From assembly GCA_963921425.1 (NCBI GenBank), contig OY992837.1, forward strand, positions 7,227,896 to 7,291,895: a DNA stretch of 64,000 bases, read 5' to 3'. The notes under the pieces were generated by a model. It was given only the letters and a program-made list of their open reading frames with translations. It was not told the origin of the DNA and did not search any database. The stretch comes from Dryas octopetala (Eukaryota > Streptophyta > Magnoliopsida > Rosales > Rosaceae). The position numbers were made by a program, and so were the translations under genes. Below are positions 16,647-29,339 of the stretch, in pieces (within the stretch, counting starts at the first letter, position 1; each line of letters begins with the position of its first letter).

Positions 16647-18561
16647 ATGGATGGCAATCATCCAAAGCCTCATGCAATCATGGTGCCTCTGCCTCTCCTA
16701 GGCCACGTCATCCCCTTCACTCATTTGGCCATGAAGCTTGCATCAAATGGTTTCACCATAACTTTTGTCAACACCCAACACACCCACAACCAGATAACCA
16801 AATCCCAACCCAACAACACTGAAGACGAAGATGACATCTTTGCCACAGCGCGCAGGTCTGGCCTTGACATACGCTACACAACAGTCAGCGATGGTTTTCC
16901 ACTGTCCTTCAACAGATTTCAGAACCTTGACCAATTTCTTGAGGGTACTTTGCATGTTTTCCCTGCCCTTGTTGATGAACTTGTTGGGGATTTAGTCCGA
17001 TCTGACCCTTCAATCACTTGCTTGGTTTCTGATACCTTTCATACCTGGGAAGCAATGGTAGCCAACAAGTACAACCTTGTCAATATTTCCTTCTGGACTG
17101 AACCAGCTTTGGTCTTAAACATCTACTATCACTTGGACCTCCTCAAGAAAAATGGTCATTTTGGCTCTCGAGGTAGGTATCCCTCCAATTTGGCTGTTAC
17201 ATAGTGGAATGTTCTCCTACCAGACAATTTAATGTGTATAACGTTAGATATGTAAGGTTTATACAATATTGACTATTTCTTATAAGTGTAAGTTTTTTGG
17301 GTCAGTGATTGACTAACATGGTATCCAAACCTTGTTGGTGGAGGCCTTGAATTTGAAACCTTCAATTCTCATTTCTCACTTATTTGTTAATTTGCAAGGT
17401 ATGGTTGTATCTATATGTTTGTTTCTTTTCTTCTATTAGTTTGCCTCTCTACGTCACTTACACACATTGTTGTACATTTTCTAACAACTTAAATTTTTGG
17501 GGTTCAATATTTGATTAATAAGATAGTCAATCTAAACTATTAAATATGCGTCTAAATTACGAATATGTGAGCATAATGTTCCAAATATCTAGAAAGATAA
17601 CGTTGACAGAGGTGCCTAATTACATGTATCTGTTTTTGTTGATTGATCAGATGATCGTGAGGACACCATTGACTACATACCGGGTGTGCAGGCCATTGAA
17701 CCAAAGGACTTGATGTCACACCTCCAAGTTACTGATCTATCAACACCAATGCTACGAATCATACACAAGGCATTCAAAGAAGTTAAAAGGGCAGATTTTA
17801 TTTTGTGCAATACAGTGCAAGAGCTTGAATCCGAGGCCCTCTCAGCCTTGCAAGACAAGCAACCCACATATGCAATTGGCCCTGTCTTGCCCAATAAACC
17901 CACCAACAGTGTTGTGGTTGCTACAAACCTCATGTCCGAGTTTGACTGCACCCAATGGCTCAACACCAAGCCTCATGGTTCAGTTTTGTATGTCTCATTT
18001 GGTAGCTATGCTCAAGTTACTGAAACTGATATGGAGGAAATAGCTCATGGGCTTTTACTTAGTGAAGTGAGTTTCATTTGGGTACTACGCCCTGACACTG
18101 TAAGCAATGATGGAGCCCATATCTTACCCGTTGGATTTGAGGACCAGATTAAAGATAGAGGGTTGATGGTGCCTTGGTGCTCTCAGATTGAGGTGCTTTC
18201 ACATTCAGCAGTAGGAGGGTTCTTAACTCATTGTGGATGGAATTCAATACTTGAAAGCATGTGGTGTGGTGTTCACATGCTGTGTTTCCCTTTGTTGACT
18301 GATCAAATCACTAATAGGAAGCTAGTGGTTGATGATTGGGGGATTGGGCTCAATCTTTGTGATAGGAAGCCCATTACAAGGGTGGGGGTAGCAGAGAAGA
18401 TCAACCATCTGATGAGTGGAGAACTGGGTGATGGATTGAAGAAGGAGATCAAGAAGGTGAGGCAGATATTGGAGGATGGGGTGGCTGTAAATGGGTCATC
18501 ACAAAAGAATTTATGTCAATTCATCAGGGATGTAAAGGCCAAAATTCAAACACCAATGTGA
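16647..18561 (+). CDS. UDP-glycosyltransferase, UGT86A1-like (copy 2)
   Basis: Head-to-head paralogue of the glycosyltransferase at 12792-14573, with the same two-exon structure and the same phase-1 intron site. Exons 16647-17172 and 17651-18561 give 478 aa. The start MDGNHPKPHAI aligns with copy 1, and the catalytic-type His sits in PLLGHVIP. The PSPG box spans residues 351-394, with WCSQ, HCGWNS and a terminal DQ. Residue 384 is His where the consensus has Pro (WCGVHML instead of WCGLPLL), while the Gly altered in copy 1 is intact here. Each copy therefore departs from consensus at a different residue of the same short loop. The acceptor is unknown. A second ATG follows 4 bases after the first but out of frame, so the first ATG is the start. 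Confidence 0.93.
17270..17345 (+). mobile_element. Possible LTR-element remnant in the UGT copy 2 intron
   Basis: The string TAACATGGTATCCAAACCTTG (17310-17330) resembles an LTR end (CA) followed by a degenerate tRNA-Met primer-binding site (TGGTATCAGAGC with changes). A TTTTTTGGGTCAGTGATT stretch lies before it. A similar phrase recurs near 17488-17515. No second LTR or target duplication was found, so this is a weak call. Confidence 0.3.
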
Positions 18562-18817
18562 CCTCCACATTGCTCACCATGTGGTTCTGCTTCATTGACA
18601 TCTCATTCTCATCTTTGTCATTGGCTTGAAGAGGCTTCATTGGTGATGTGAAGGCCAAAATAAAAGAAAATAATGTGAAGCTCAGGATCTATCATGTAAT
18701 ATTCAATCAAACTTATTGGCCAATGTTTGGCTGCGTAGAGATGGTTTGGACCACAAAGCAGGATGTGGGTCTAGATAGACCACATAGATCCATGATTGGT
18801 GCTTATCATTGTGGCAA

Positions 18818-19194
18818 GGCTTAATTATCAATTTACCACCCAAAATTGTAACTCATTCCCACTTTGTCATTCGAAAATTTTTTTGTCCTAGATTACCACA
18901 TATAATTTACATCTGTGTCCTATTTTACCTTGTTCCGTCAACAATTCCGTTAAAAATGATGACCTGGCTGTTAATACTGATGAGGCTTAATTGACGTTAA
19001 AAAATTTGAAAATAAAAGCAAAGATGTGCCACGTCAGCATTAACTGTCGGGTCATCATTTTTAATGGAATTGTTAACGGAACAAGGTAAAATAGGACACG
19101 GATGTAAGTTACAGGTGGTAATTTTAGACAAAATCTTTTAGGTGGCAAAGTGAAAATGAGTTACAATTTTAAGTGGTAAATCGATAATTAAGCC
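18818..19194. mobile_element. Mutator-like foldback miniature element with decayed target duplication
   Basis: Nearly the whole 377 bp is one inverted repeat. It begins GGCTTAATTATCAATTTACC and ends with its near-perfect inverse. The arms match through TTGTAACTCATT, TGTCCTATTTTACCTTGTTC and AAAATGATGACC. Flanking 9-mers TTGTGGCAA (18809-18817) and TTACGACAA (19195-19203) agree at six of nine positions, and the three differences are transitions. This is as expected for an aged 9-bp target duplication. It lies just downstream of UGT copy 2 and has no coding capacity. Confidence 0.8.
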
Positions 19195-19813
19195 TTACGA
19201 CAATTTGCCATGAAAGTTTGTATCACATAGCATTGATAGTGTTTTATGGGACTCCAATGTGTCCCTTTCTCTGGTGCATCATCCTATTGTCATTCTAGTC
19301 ATGTTTTTCTCAACTAATCAGGACGATAAGGACAATACGCATTAGTCCAAAAAAAAAATCAGGACAGTAAGCAAAAGCAACCTCTTAATTAACATGTAAT
19401 CCAAATTATCATGAGTTGGTGACTTTTCTGGTCTGTACGCACCCAGAATCCAATGTGATTAATTTTCTTGGTTTAGTTAAAAGTCCAACAATGTCTCTTT
19501 TTATAGTCTATTAAACCAGAGAGTGCATGAAACAGTGACTTACAAAACTGGATGTGTGGTAAGATAAACAGGATAGTGTTCATGGGGTAGTGACTGAAAC
19601 TCACTATTAGCAGCAAATTTCCCCAAGAAACGCATATGAACAGTCCAAACAAAATTGAAAACAAAAGCTATAGAACAAACATTGAAGAAGAAATGATGTA
19701 CAAGTAACATGGACAACCGTAACCTATCATAACCAGGTTCATCTGGACAGGCTGTAAAGGTTAGCTCTGAAATACAATTTACAAAAACAGTAACAAATAA
19801 GAGCTGAAACATG

Positions 19814-20017
19814 ATTTCATGTCTATATTTGTACTATATAGAATAATTTCATGTCTATATTTGTACAAAAAGAAGACTTGGTGAACCCACCCAGCACTCA
19901 GTGAACAGTGTTGAGCCCCTGGTGAGTTCCATGTCACGCACATTTCATTAAAATAAACATGAACAGTGTTGAGCCCCTGGTGAGTTCCATGTCACGCACA
20001 TTTCATTAAAATAAACA
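19814..20017. repeat. Two short tandem duplications
   Basis: A 58-bp unit starting GAACAGTGTTGAGCCCCTGG is repeated head to tail, essentially without change, at 19903-19960 and 19961-20017. Just before it, TTTCATGTCTATATTTGTAC occurs twice, 34 bases apart. High identity suggests recent slippage or repair duplication. The region lies downstream of the TKI1-like gene on its 3' side. Confidence 0.85.
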
Positions 20018-20583
20018 GGGCTGAAATTTACTTTAACAAGTGAACTAGATTATCAACCTTTTTTGTGAATTGGAATTAAAAAAAAAAAAAACTGATTACT
20101 AAGGCTATTTAGTAGGAGTATGTTTCTTGTTAAATATATGATAAATGTTGTAAAAATAAAAAATAAAAAAATTTGACAGGCTGTAGTGAATTTTCAAAAG
20201 ACTATAGTTATTTAAATATTTTGTTTTATCTTTCATAGAGTACTTAATTTTTTTATTTTTACATGAAATCTTTAAAACATTTGAATGGTTAGAGAATGCT
20301 GATTTAGAGAATCTCTATATATACATGAGAAGAGCAGAAGAAAAGACGGTTTTTACAAGTGACATATATGCTCAACACATCGGTATTCTCTACAACATAA
20401 TAGTAATTTTTTTTTTTTTTCAAAAGTTTGCAGAGTCCCTTCTATGTTCCTCCCCTGCTGGCATGGGCACCTTTGGCATGCAATCTTCATGTCAGAGCTA
20501 AACTGAGAAATGTTAGTCAGTGAACTCCAATTGAAGCCCCACCATTGTGAAAATCTTATCCCTGCTATCCGATTTGGCAAATC

Positions 20584-23500
20584 TCAAACCCCATTGCCAA
20601 TTTTAAATTCTGAAAAGGACGTGGGTTCTCGACCTTCAACTGATGGTGTTGGTTCTTTCTTGTTCACCCCGAAAAAAGAGCAATTTTGAAACGCATCCAG
20701 ACTGCTGGCAATAAGGCGGTTCAACCCACTAAGACTATCACTCAGAATAAAATCTTCATTATGGTATTTTGAGGATGGTATCTCCAAATCTAATGGTCCT
20801 AAAGATTCAGGCTGTAAAAGGAAGAACATAAAAATCATAAATATACACAAACGTTGTGGAAAAAATCTAAAGAAAATGCAAGGAACATGTAAAGGCACTT
20901 GTTGTGCCTCCGAAAAACGACCCTGCTTCCTCGATGAAAACAACAGGGGCAGCTTTCAGGAGGACCCAGCAAGCCATAAGAGTGTCATGGAGCTTCAAGG
21001 TTAAAAACATAAAATGCAGAAGAAGAAACATACCCAGTACATATCTGTTAAAGCGGTGAGATCTTTTACTGAATTGTCAAGGATATGTGGATCAGACTGA
21101 CACTCATCCATAGGATCTTCTTGAGGAGGATCATCAATGGGCGTCTCTATTACAGGTAAATCCTGCAGAAAAGTTTTATTATTACATGTGTTTTCACAAT
21201 GCAAGCAACTACTATTTCCCATCCACTGATTACTTCAACAAAAAAATAAAACGATACCTCAACCATACGATCAGATCCCGCTGAGCTTGTACTAGCTGTC
21301 TGTTTGCAAGCCCCAGGAGGAGCAACACCAGATGAACTGAGAACCTCTTGACAGAAAACAGAATTCTTTTGAAACAAGAAGGCATCACATGTTTCTTCAG
21401 CATCCCAGATGGAAGATACATGGGATGTCATAGTAGATTGACATCCCATCTTGTCCTCTTGTCTCAATATATGAGCAGCAATCACAGCATCAAACGAATC
21501 ACAGCTAAATGGGATCTGCTGAAGGCATTGGGAGCTTTCAGCAACAGGTGGATTAGCATCTAAATCACGAGACACTCCTGAAAGTAGATCTCCAACACTT
21601 ATGTTGGTGAGGCTATCAGCCCACTCCCCAGCTGATAGTGCAGTGCCACTAATTAATCTCAGGTCATCCTAGGTACATACAGAAATTAAATGTTCAGAAC
21701 AATAGCACGGTAAACAAATTAGTTAACAAGAAAATATGTAAAGCATTTACGGCACCATGTATTCCTTATGTAAGAAGGTTAGATTCCCACTAACACAAGT
21801 GCATAAAGAAAGACAACCACATTCTGTAACCGATCTTGACAAATGGAGAGGTAAATTTACCCATATTAATCAAATGAAAGAAGTCTAGATCTGATTCGTT
21901 AGAAAGAAGGTAAAGATGAATGATTATGATTATGATTATTATGATAATTATTCCAGTTGTAAATATGTAAATATTCATGCCTGTGAGCTGACAGTGGTTA
22001 TTTAACATTAAAAGCATGGAGCATCCAAAGGACAATTACCACATCTTCCCGACGTCTTGAGACATTCTGATCACTGGCCTCCTTTTTATGCCATGACGTA
22101 TTTTCTGTAGGCTCCCCCACAAAGTTATTGTTTGGACTTGCGCAGATGTAGCCATTTATCTCATCAGGCTCATCAGTTGAAGACAAAGCAAGAGAATGGT
22201 TATTGTTTGCTGAGGTTAAGTGATCCTTGTGTATATCCACAGACTGATTATTAGTTGATAGCGAAGGTATGGGTGCTGAATCCACAATCTGATCCTTACT
22301 CTTTTCCACATTCATATCCTGCTCACCTCGAATGCCGCAAGATGCTACAGGTGCTTGCAATCCAATAGACCCAATCTCAGTATTGGAGAACCAACCGTAC
22401 CTACAAGGAAATATTGCAAATCATTTATGATGTTTAATGATCTAATATGTGACATTATATTTGGGTTGAAAAGAAATAAGTAGGAACCTTAAACGGAAAA
22501 CTGGAGGGCTTCCAATCGATGCATATACATCTGCCGCACTGAGAATCGAGTCTTGTGTCCATCTCAGATAACCCATCATGTTATCCCTCTGGACACTGTA
22601 AGGGAAAAGCATTAGCTCTCCTGCTGCTACACTCGAATTGCCCCATTTGCGATTTAGATGCTCCAAAACTGATGATATCTTTTTCCGAGTACTAAGAGTG
22701 AGCTCCAGGTGTGGATTATGTTTATCCTGTGAACAGATGAAAACCCAAATTTTGTTAGCTCTGAAAATTGCTCACATGATCACAATTTAGTCCAAATTGA
22801 ACTTGAAAAATATAAGTTATGTCACAGCTCACAATTTCCAAGGCTCTTCTAGTACCATCATCAATTGGGAACAACTGGAGCTTAAGCTTCATAGAATTCT
22901 GTATGCTGCTCTCTGCATAAAGATTTTGTGGAAAAGTGGGCATAGGGGGCAGAACTTTTCCAACAGGAACAGAGCTACTTTGCCCTGGAAATAAAAATGG
23001 AAAGAACTGGCATTAAGAAATTTTCCACAACTGCCTTGAATCTTATCCTTTCAAGAACATATAACAGAGAAGAAATGGCTTGGAAATGATTCACCTGCTG
23101 CCCTTTTGTCTGGTTCAAACTCTTTATCAGTTGTTGCCCGCTCCAGGTGCTCAGCAGCATCAGCAACCAAAGAAACCCCGGCAATTGCAGCCTTTTCCCA
23201 CTTTTTATATGTTGCTGATGAGACAACCCCTGCTAGATACATTAGTAACCAGACCAAACAAAGTTCCTCAATACAGGTCCTAGCATTAAGAATACGTGAA
23301 TATATCAATTTTCTTATTTTGGAAATCAGGTACTGCTCCTTATTTTGAATACTAATCTGCCAAAAAGCAGCAGATACCACTAATTGTATCTGAAACAAGA
23401 AGCAATACCTGAACATAGCCGAAATGGGGGAAAAACAAAATTAAGTGGAACCTTCAAATATTTTTTTCTTTGTTCACAGAAAAAGATAACAAGAAGAATA

Positions 23501-25546
23501 AAACCAGAGGTTAAGTTTGAAGGAGGCACAGCAATAGAATGTAATAAAGATGCATGTTAGTTAGGAAAACTTAAAAGTTATTAAATCTAGATGAACCATC
23601 CTATGATTGCAGCATGATATATAATATTTTAATCAGGGCAAAAATCCAAAGTCAAAATGCAATCGGATATTCCTGGTTGTAGGATGCTAGAATCACATGA
23701 AGTTGAGATCAAATACTTATTCTCATTCTTATACCAGTTCATTGAAAGAATTTATAAACAAAAAGTACACTGAAGTGAACAGCTTAGAAGCCAATATGCA
23801 CAATTGAGACAATTGTCAATGTAACCAATTACCTAAAAGAAATGATCAGAATGAAAGGACTACATACCCTACCTTCTAATACAAGGGGGAAGACTAAAAA
23901 TAATCACCTGGTTTCCGTCGTTGCCTAGCAGGTTTCATGGTACTTGAGTCTCCTTTGTTGCTACGATTGACACCTATACTTACATTGCGCTTTAATGATG
24001 CTTTTCCATGTCCTAATTTCTGAATATTGTGACTGTCAACAAGAACCAGTTTAACTGTGCGATTATCATGCCCTGATGGTCTATTCTGATTTGAAACAAT
24101 GCTTAGAGCATTAGGAGGGCAGTTTTCCCCCTGAGAAGGCCGTTTCCTAACACTCTTCTTCCGATCTTTAACGAGTTGGTGTTCCTTTATGGAAAAGACA
24201 TGCTAGTCAGCCTAGCACAAGAATATACTATATCAATATGAAGTAGAGTGCAGTTTTGCTTACCAACATTAACCATGGTGCACCATTACCACTCCACTTC
24301 TCATGTGCCCGTATTACATTATGGTTAACCATGGTTAATATGTGTAACACGTGGCAAGTGATGTGTGGAGAGGTAATAGTGCATCATGGTTATTGGTGGT
24401 CAGCAAAATTGTACTCTATCAAATATAAGAAAGTATTCGTGAATTGAAATAGGAGTAGTTACTAACCAATGCTTCTATAAAGATCTTAAATCTTCGGGGC
24501 TTCAGGTGAAGCTTTGATGCTTTGCAGCTATACTTTTCCAGCAAAGACCACCTGTAACAAGGGTCACACAAAACATATAATTCTCTGCACATGAGAGTTG
24601 GGATGTTTTAGAAGAATTCTTTCTAATAAAACCTATGCATAATTTCAGATTATTTATATTTCTATATAACAAAAACAAATAATCATCAAACATGATGCCC
24701 TTAAGCCATATGATCAACAACAGATTATCTACAATAGATATTAGATCAAATGCTCCCAACAGTGACTGTTAAAAACTAAGATCCAGAATCACCCTCTAGT
24801 CTTTTTAGAGGATATCCATGGCTAAGAAAAATTGAAACACTGATCGATAATTAATCTTACCATCGAAGCATGGCAGCATTAGTATCTTTAGAATTTTTGG
24901 AATCCAAATATAATCCTGGACCCAGCAGCTTGTTCATACGCCTCACAAGACGATAGTAATAATGTCTGACCTGAATACCATAAAAGGAAAAGATAAACAA
25001 AACAGAACCGAAAGAAAATCAAAATCAAGAAGCAAGAGAAACTATGAACCACTGGATGAAAACAGCTAAATGTATGGTTATAGAAACTACCTGATCCTTG
25101 TTTTTACTTTGAACACGACAAGTGATCTTTTCAAAATTCTGCAATTAAAGTATGGTGCAGTTAGGAAGTGTTGTTATTATATGTAAAATAGTATACTACC
25201 AAAATAAGCAAGGACAAGAACATGCCTTGCCAACTTGTCGCAATGCAGAAAAGAAACTTTCCTCTTCTTGATGTGTCCAAGCAGCCCATTGCCGTGTTGG
25301 TTTTTTCACTGTAAATTCAAAACAATTAAAAGGTGGTAATTTGTACTTCGAAAGGTAACATAATAACCAGAAAACCCATAATAAGTAAATTAAATATAAA
25401 ATTGATTGCAATAACATACCAGGCTGCTGCACTGCAACATGATTTGGGGTGGATGAAGCTAAACCAGGAACTCCATCCCGAACCAAAATATTCCCCTGAT
25501 GTGGATGTGCCTCAGAGCCCACAATGACTGTTGACTCCATTTGCAT
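20584..25546 (-). CDS. TKI1: TSL-kinase interacting protein 1-like (SANT/Myb domain)
   Basis: Nuclear protein of the plant TKI1 family, named for binding to the Tousled kinase; its biochemical role is poorly known. Thirteen coding exons in frame: 25420-25546, 25226-25308, 25091-25138, 24861-24970, 24467-24551, 23908-24184, 23095-23229, 22833-22984, 22488-22726, 22040-22400, 21258-21668, 21034-21162, 20584-20811. Product 794 aa. The SANT/Myb-like domain lies near residues 45-115, with W-x-A-W-T-H, HYYYRLVRRMNKLLGPG and AAMLRWWSLLEKY. A basic region follows, then the conserved LKLQLFPIDDGTRRALE block and a Ser/Asp-rich tail ending FKIGNGV. Intron 2 (25139-25225) uses a GC donor, AAG|GCATGT. A non-coding first exon near 26490-26600 is likely, spliced to 25632. 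The gene converges with UGT copy 2; in Arabidopsis the same two families are adjacent. Confidence 0.9.
24245..24419. mobile_element. Short hairpin element inside a TKI1 intron
   Basis: A roughly 175-bp inverted repeat in the intron between exons 5 and 6. TAGAGTGCAGTTTTGCTTACC at the left matches the inverse of GGTCAGCAAAATTGTACTCTA at the right. The loop carries the self-complementary phrase ATGGTTAACCATGGTTAA. It does not disturb the splice sites. Confidence 0.7.
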
Positions 25547-28500
25547 GTTAACTACATCACAAGATACCTATATCCGTATGCTCTCGGCTTCCAGGATTTC
25601 AAGCAATACTTCGTTTGACTCCAACTAGTTAACTGTAACAAGAAAAGTTAAGCTTAGCATGAAAAAGTAATGCAGTAAATCAAAACCAAGATAAATTAGT
25701 AGCAGGCAGCAACCTAATCATGTATGTTTAGATTCACATGCACCGCAGGGTGTGCACTCATGCACCAAAAATTCAGTTTTTCCATATATTTCATAATGTC
25801 AATAAGGTTGAATTCCGGATCCCATTTACATACAGGATCTGTATTTCAGATCTGTACATTTCACATGCTCTAATTTGAAATGCATCAATTTTACATTTCC
25901 CTTCTTTGGACAAAATTTTTTATGAGAGTGATTTGAATAAGTAATTCATATTTAGCGCTGAACCCCAACCCTCACGAAAAGGACTTCATAAAACAAACAC
26001 TGAAGCTCAAAAGTGTGAATCAAACTGTTTACATGAATAAGGAATTCGTATTTGGAGCCCAAACGTGAATCTATCAATTCAAACGGACCATAAAGTACTA
26101 GAATTCAAGTCATGCTAACAAACCCCAGTATCATATTAGCATCCAATTCAGAAAATAGAGCCTACATTGGCTCACAAAAACATCTAATTCAGTAAAATAT
26201 GACAGACTTCAATAATTCGTTATATAAGAACCAAATCACGACCTCAACTCAACTCTGCCTAACAATTTTTTTTTCTCTCGCTATGTTGAGTTAAAATTTG
26301 CCTTTTCCCATATAAAAAAACCCACAAAAGTACAAAACATATACTCAAAAAAATCCCCTAATTTTAATTTCTTCCACTTTCCCAGCAGCCAAACTAGGGC
26401 TAAGGTTTCGAACTACATAAACAAAGAATCAACCAACTTAAGCTCTCTCAACCACATCAATAAATGAATCAATTCGTACTCATAATTACCTGAGAGAAAA
26501 TTCCGGAGATTCCAGCAAACCCTAGTACCGAACGAAGGGACGAGCTCCGGAGGTTGAAGAAATGCAAACGAAAATCGGATAGAATCTTCCGACAACCAAC
26601 AGACGTCTACAGTTCGAAAGAGGAACGAATTTTACTTTGGAAAATAAAAAAGGGAAATAAAAATAAAAGCGTTATTAGTTAATTCACAATTGAGGTTTTT
26701 GTGTTGGCCCTATAATTTTTACTATGTAACACAACGACATGGACATAGAGGTTACTCAACATGACCTAATTTTTCACAAATTCTATGTGATTGTGTCAAG
26801 GCCTAAACTTTGAGAATAGCAAAGGGTAGACTAATATTGTTGCTTTCATTAATTATCTTCCATATATATAATTTTTGGTATTAATTTTAATAATATAATA
26901 GATAAGATAAATAAGATACCTGAATAAAATTAAAAATCATAACTACTAAAATAATAATGATTGGTGTAGTTATTTGATTATATTTATATTTACGTGATGG
27001 TAAATAATGAAAGTTACGGCTCATGTCAATTCAGTTACCATTCATGACAATTATATTAATTATAAGTAATGATGTAAGATACGATATGTGTAGATGCTTG
27101 TGAGAGAAAGAGGAAATTATAAATTTGATCAACTTATTGTATACCTAGTTCAATTTTAGTTTACGATTTTTTTTAAGTTTAATTTTGATTTACTTATTTT
27201 ATATCTAGTTTAATTTTGGTTCACGATTTTTTTTAAGTTATGATTTTAAATCATTTTTGTTGTGTTTTCTTTAATTATAATTGAAGTATAAGTTATATTT
27301 TATTATTTTTTAGTCATATGAACCAATCTAAAGTATTAGAATATAAAAAAATTGAAATTTGGTGAAATTTGAAAAATCTGCAAAAAAATTTAGGAAAATT
27401 TGATAGTTTCGGGTACCTTACTTTGGGGCCAATTATCTTGAGTTTTAGAATTCCGATTTGAATGGTCTTTATATGGTTATAAAGAGGAGACGCATAGCTT
27501 TAAAAAAAGTATGTATTTGTTGAATTTGACTGAAATTTGATACGGTAAAAGGCGGGACAAATTTGAGATAACAAATATGAACCTTTATTGAATAAATGTA
27601 ACAATTAGTAGACTAAAACTGAACTTAAAAAAAATCGTAGACCAAAATTGAACTAGTTATAAAATAAGTTGACCAAATCTGGAATTATCTCAAAGAGATA
27701 TGATGATACAATCCATGTGAGAATATGAATGGTGAATAGCATGTGTGATATGCTTCTTTACTTTTCTTTCCCACCAACAATCAAGCATTCACTATGAATA
27801 GCATGTGTGATGAATTCAAATTAAAGTCTTATGTCCTTAAGCATTATTTTTAGAGTTAATAGTGTGTGAATAGAAAATAGATCATGTTGTTATAATTATT
27901 ATTAAATGCAATATTCAATTATTCATCATTAAAAAAAAAAAAAACTGTTTTTACTATGCATAAGAATTAGGCATATATGTGTGTCACTTTAAATGATGAA
28001 GACAATACCTCCTTTTAACTTTTATCAATGCATTATGCATACTTTGAGGAAATGATTAATTCCCTACCATGAAAGCAAACTTGCTTAAAGAAAGAACAAG
28101 ACCAAATAAAGAAATCCAACTGTGGACTTGCCACATGCAATGCAGAGAATGACAGCAGCATCGCAGAAAGAAAGAAGCATATTTTACTTTTAAAGAACCT
28201 CTCCACCATGTGTGTGCATTCGTAGAGAAAAAGAAAATGTCAAAAGAAAGAGAAAGCCAGAGAGACAAGAGAATCCCACCCTGCAGAAAAAAGGCCAGTC
28301 AACAATGATGCCAAACAGTCAAACAAGGCTTCATTTTTGCCTTGTTCGATTAAAACTTAAAAGTAATAGTGTCACACATACATGTAGCTTTTTGGAACAA
28401 ACTATAAACAAAATCTAGGAAACCTCATCTTCCTATAAAGTTTGAGCGGGTCCCTTCAGATTTTGTTGTCAAAATTTTGGTTGCAGACATGCTCCTGCAG

Positions 28501-29339
28501 GCATTTATTGAAGATGTATTACTATTGCTCTTTTGCTACTATGCAGGCATTTGTGCCTTCAAAGTTTTAAAGGGATTTCATGACAGCAGGAACTGAAGGA
28601 GTAGATTAATTAACTTGAACAATGAACAACATAAAGGAGAAGTAATTGAATGGTTCCTTGAGTAAAATTCCAAAGCATCTACATCGTTGTCCCAAAACTC
28701 ACGAATTTACATGGTCGAACCAGAACTTACATCCAAAACTGTTAAAAACAGGTGTCAGTCATTAAAACAATAATCAAAATGATACAGATGGCAACTTTGG
28801 ATGCCCATAGTTGAAGCTTGTCCTACTGCTCCTTTTGCTTTAAGACACCACCAAGGAGTGCTTATAACCATTAGTAACATTCTCAAAACATATTGTGCTC
28901 CTATTTTTTTGAAACTGTATGTGCTTCACCAATAGCTTCCATCGATCCCACCACCATCTCTCTAACTTGGAAAGTTGTTCATCCCTGTAATTATGTGTCT
29001 TAGGCTATTAGCCCAGCATATCCACTTGGAAAGTTGCACGATTTGTTGGGACTTGCCACCAATTTGTTGATGGCTTACCACCTACACAAAAGATTCCCAA
29101 CCATTTATTAGGTACTGTTCAAGCCACATATCTGGAACCTGTGCTACCCATTTATAATTTTATAAGATCACAAAAAATCAGAAACCCACATCCATTACCA
29201 TTATTGGATATATAATATTGCTTGGAGAACCAGATGCCACCAAGAAAGAACCTTAGACCACTGAAAAGTGAGAAGATATCCCATTTAGTTCCTCTGGTAT
29301 AAGGTGTAGACATCTTCATACATTGTCACCGCAGTAACT
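25547..29339. other. 5' region of TKI1 and intergenic DNA
   Basis: 25547-25632 and about 26490-26600 look like 5' untranslated exons of TKI1, using an acceptor TTGTTACAG and a donor CTCAG|GTAATT. The rest has no recognisable gene but holds the hairpin element at 27115-27690. The last few hundred bases should contain the 3' UTR of the PGK-like/TrmB gene. Confidence 0.5.
27115..27690. mobile_element. Long-armed hairpin element related to the one at 59930
   Basis: The left arm TTTGATCAACTTATTGTATA, with CTAGTTCAATTTTAG and ACGATTTTTTTTAAGTT, is matched in inverse orientation at 27610-27685. The interior holds GTTTCGGGTACCTTACTT and ATGGTCTTTATATGGTTATA. These also occur, with changes, in the element at 59930-60547. 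It is about 575 bp with no coding capacity. Confidence 0.65.

Noticed and set aside
26413..26595. Possible first coding exon of TKI1
   Set aside because: It is better explained as a 5' untranslated exon; the family N-terminus matches the exon starting at 25546.
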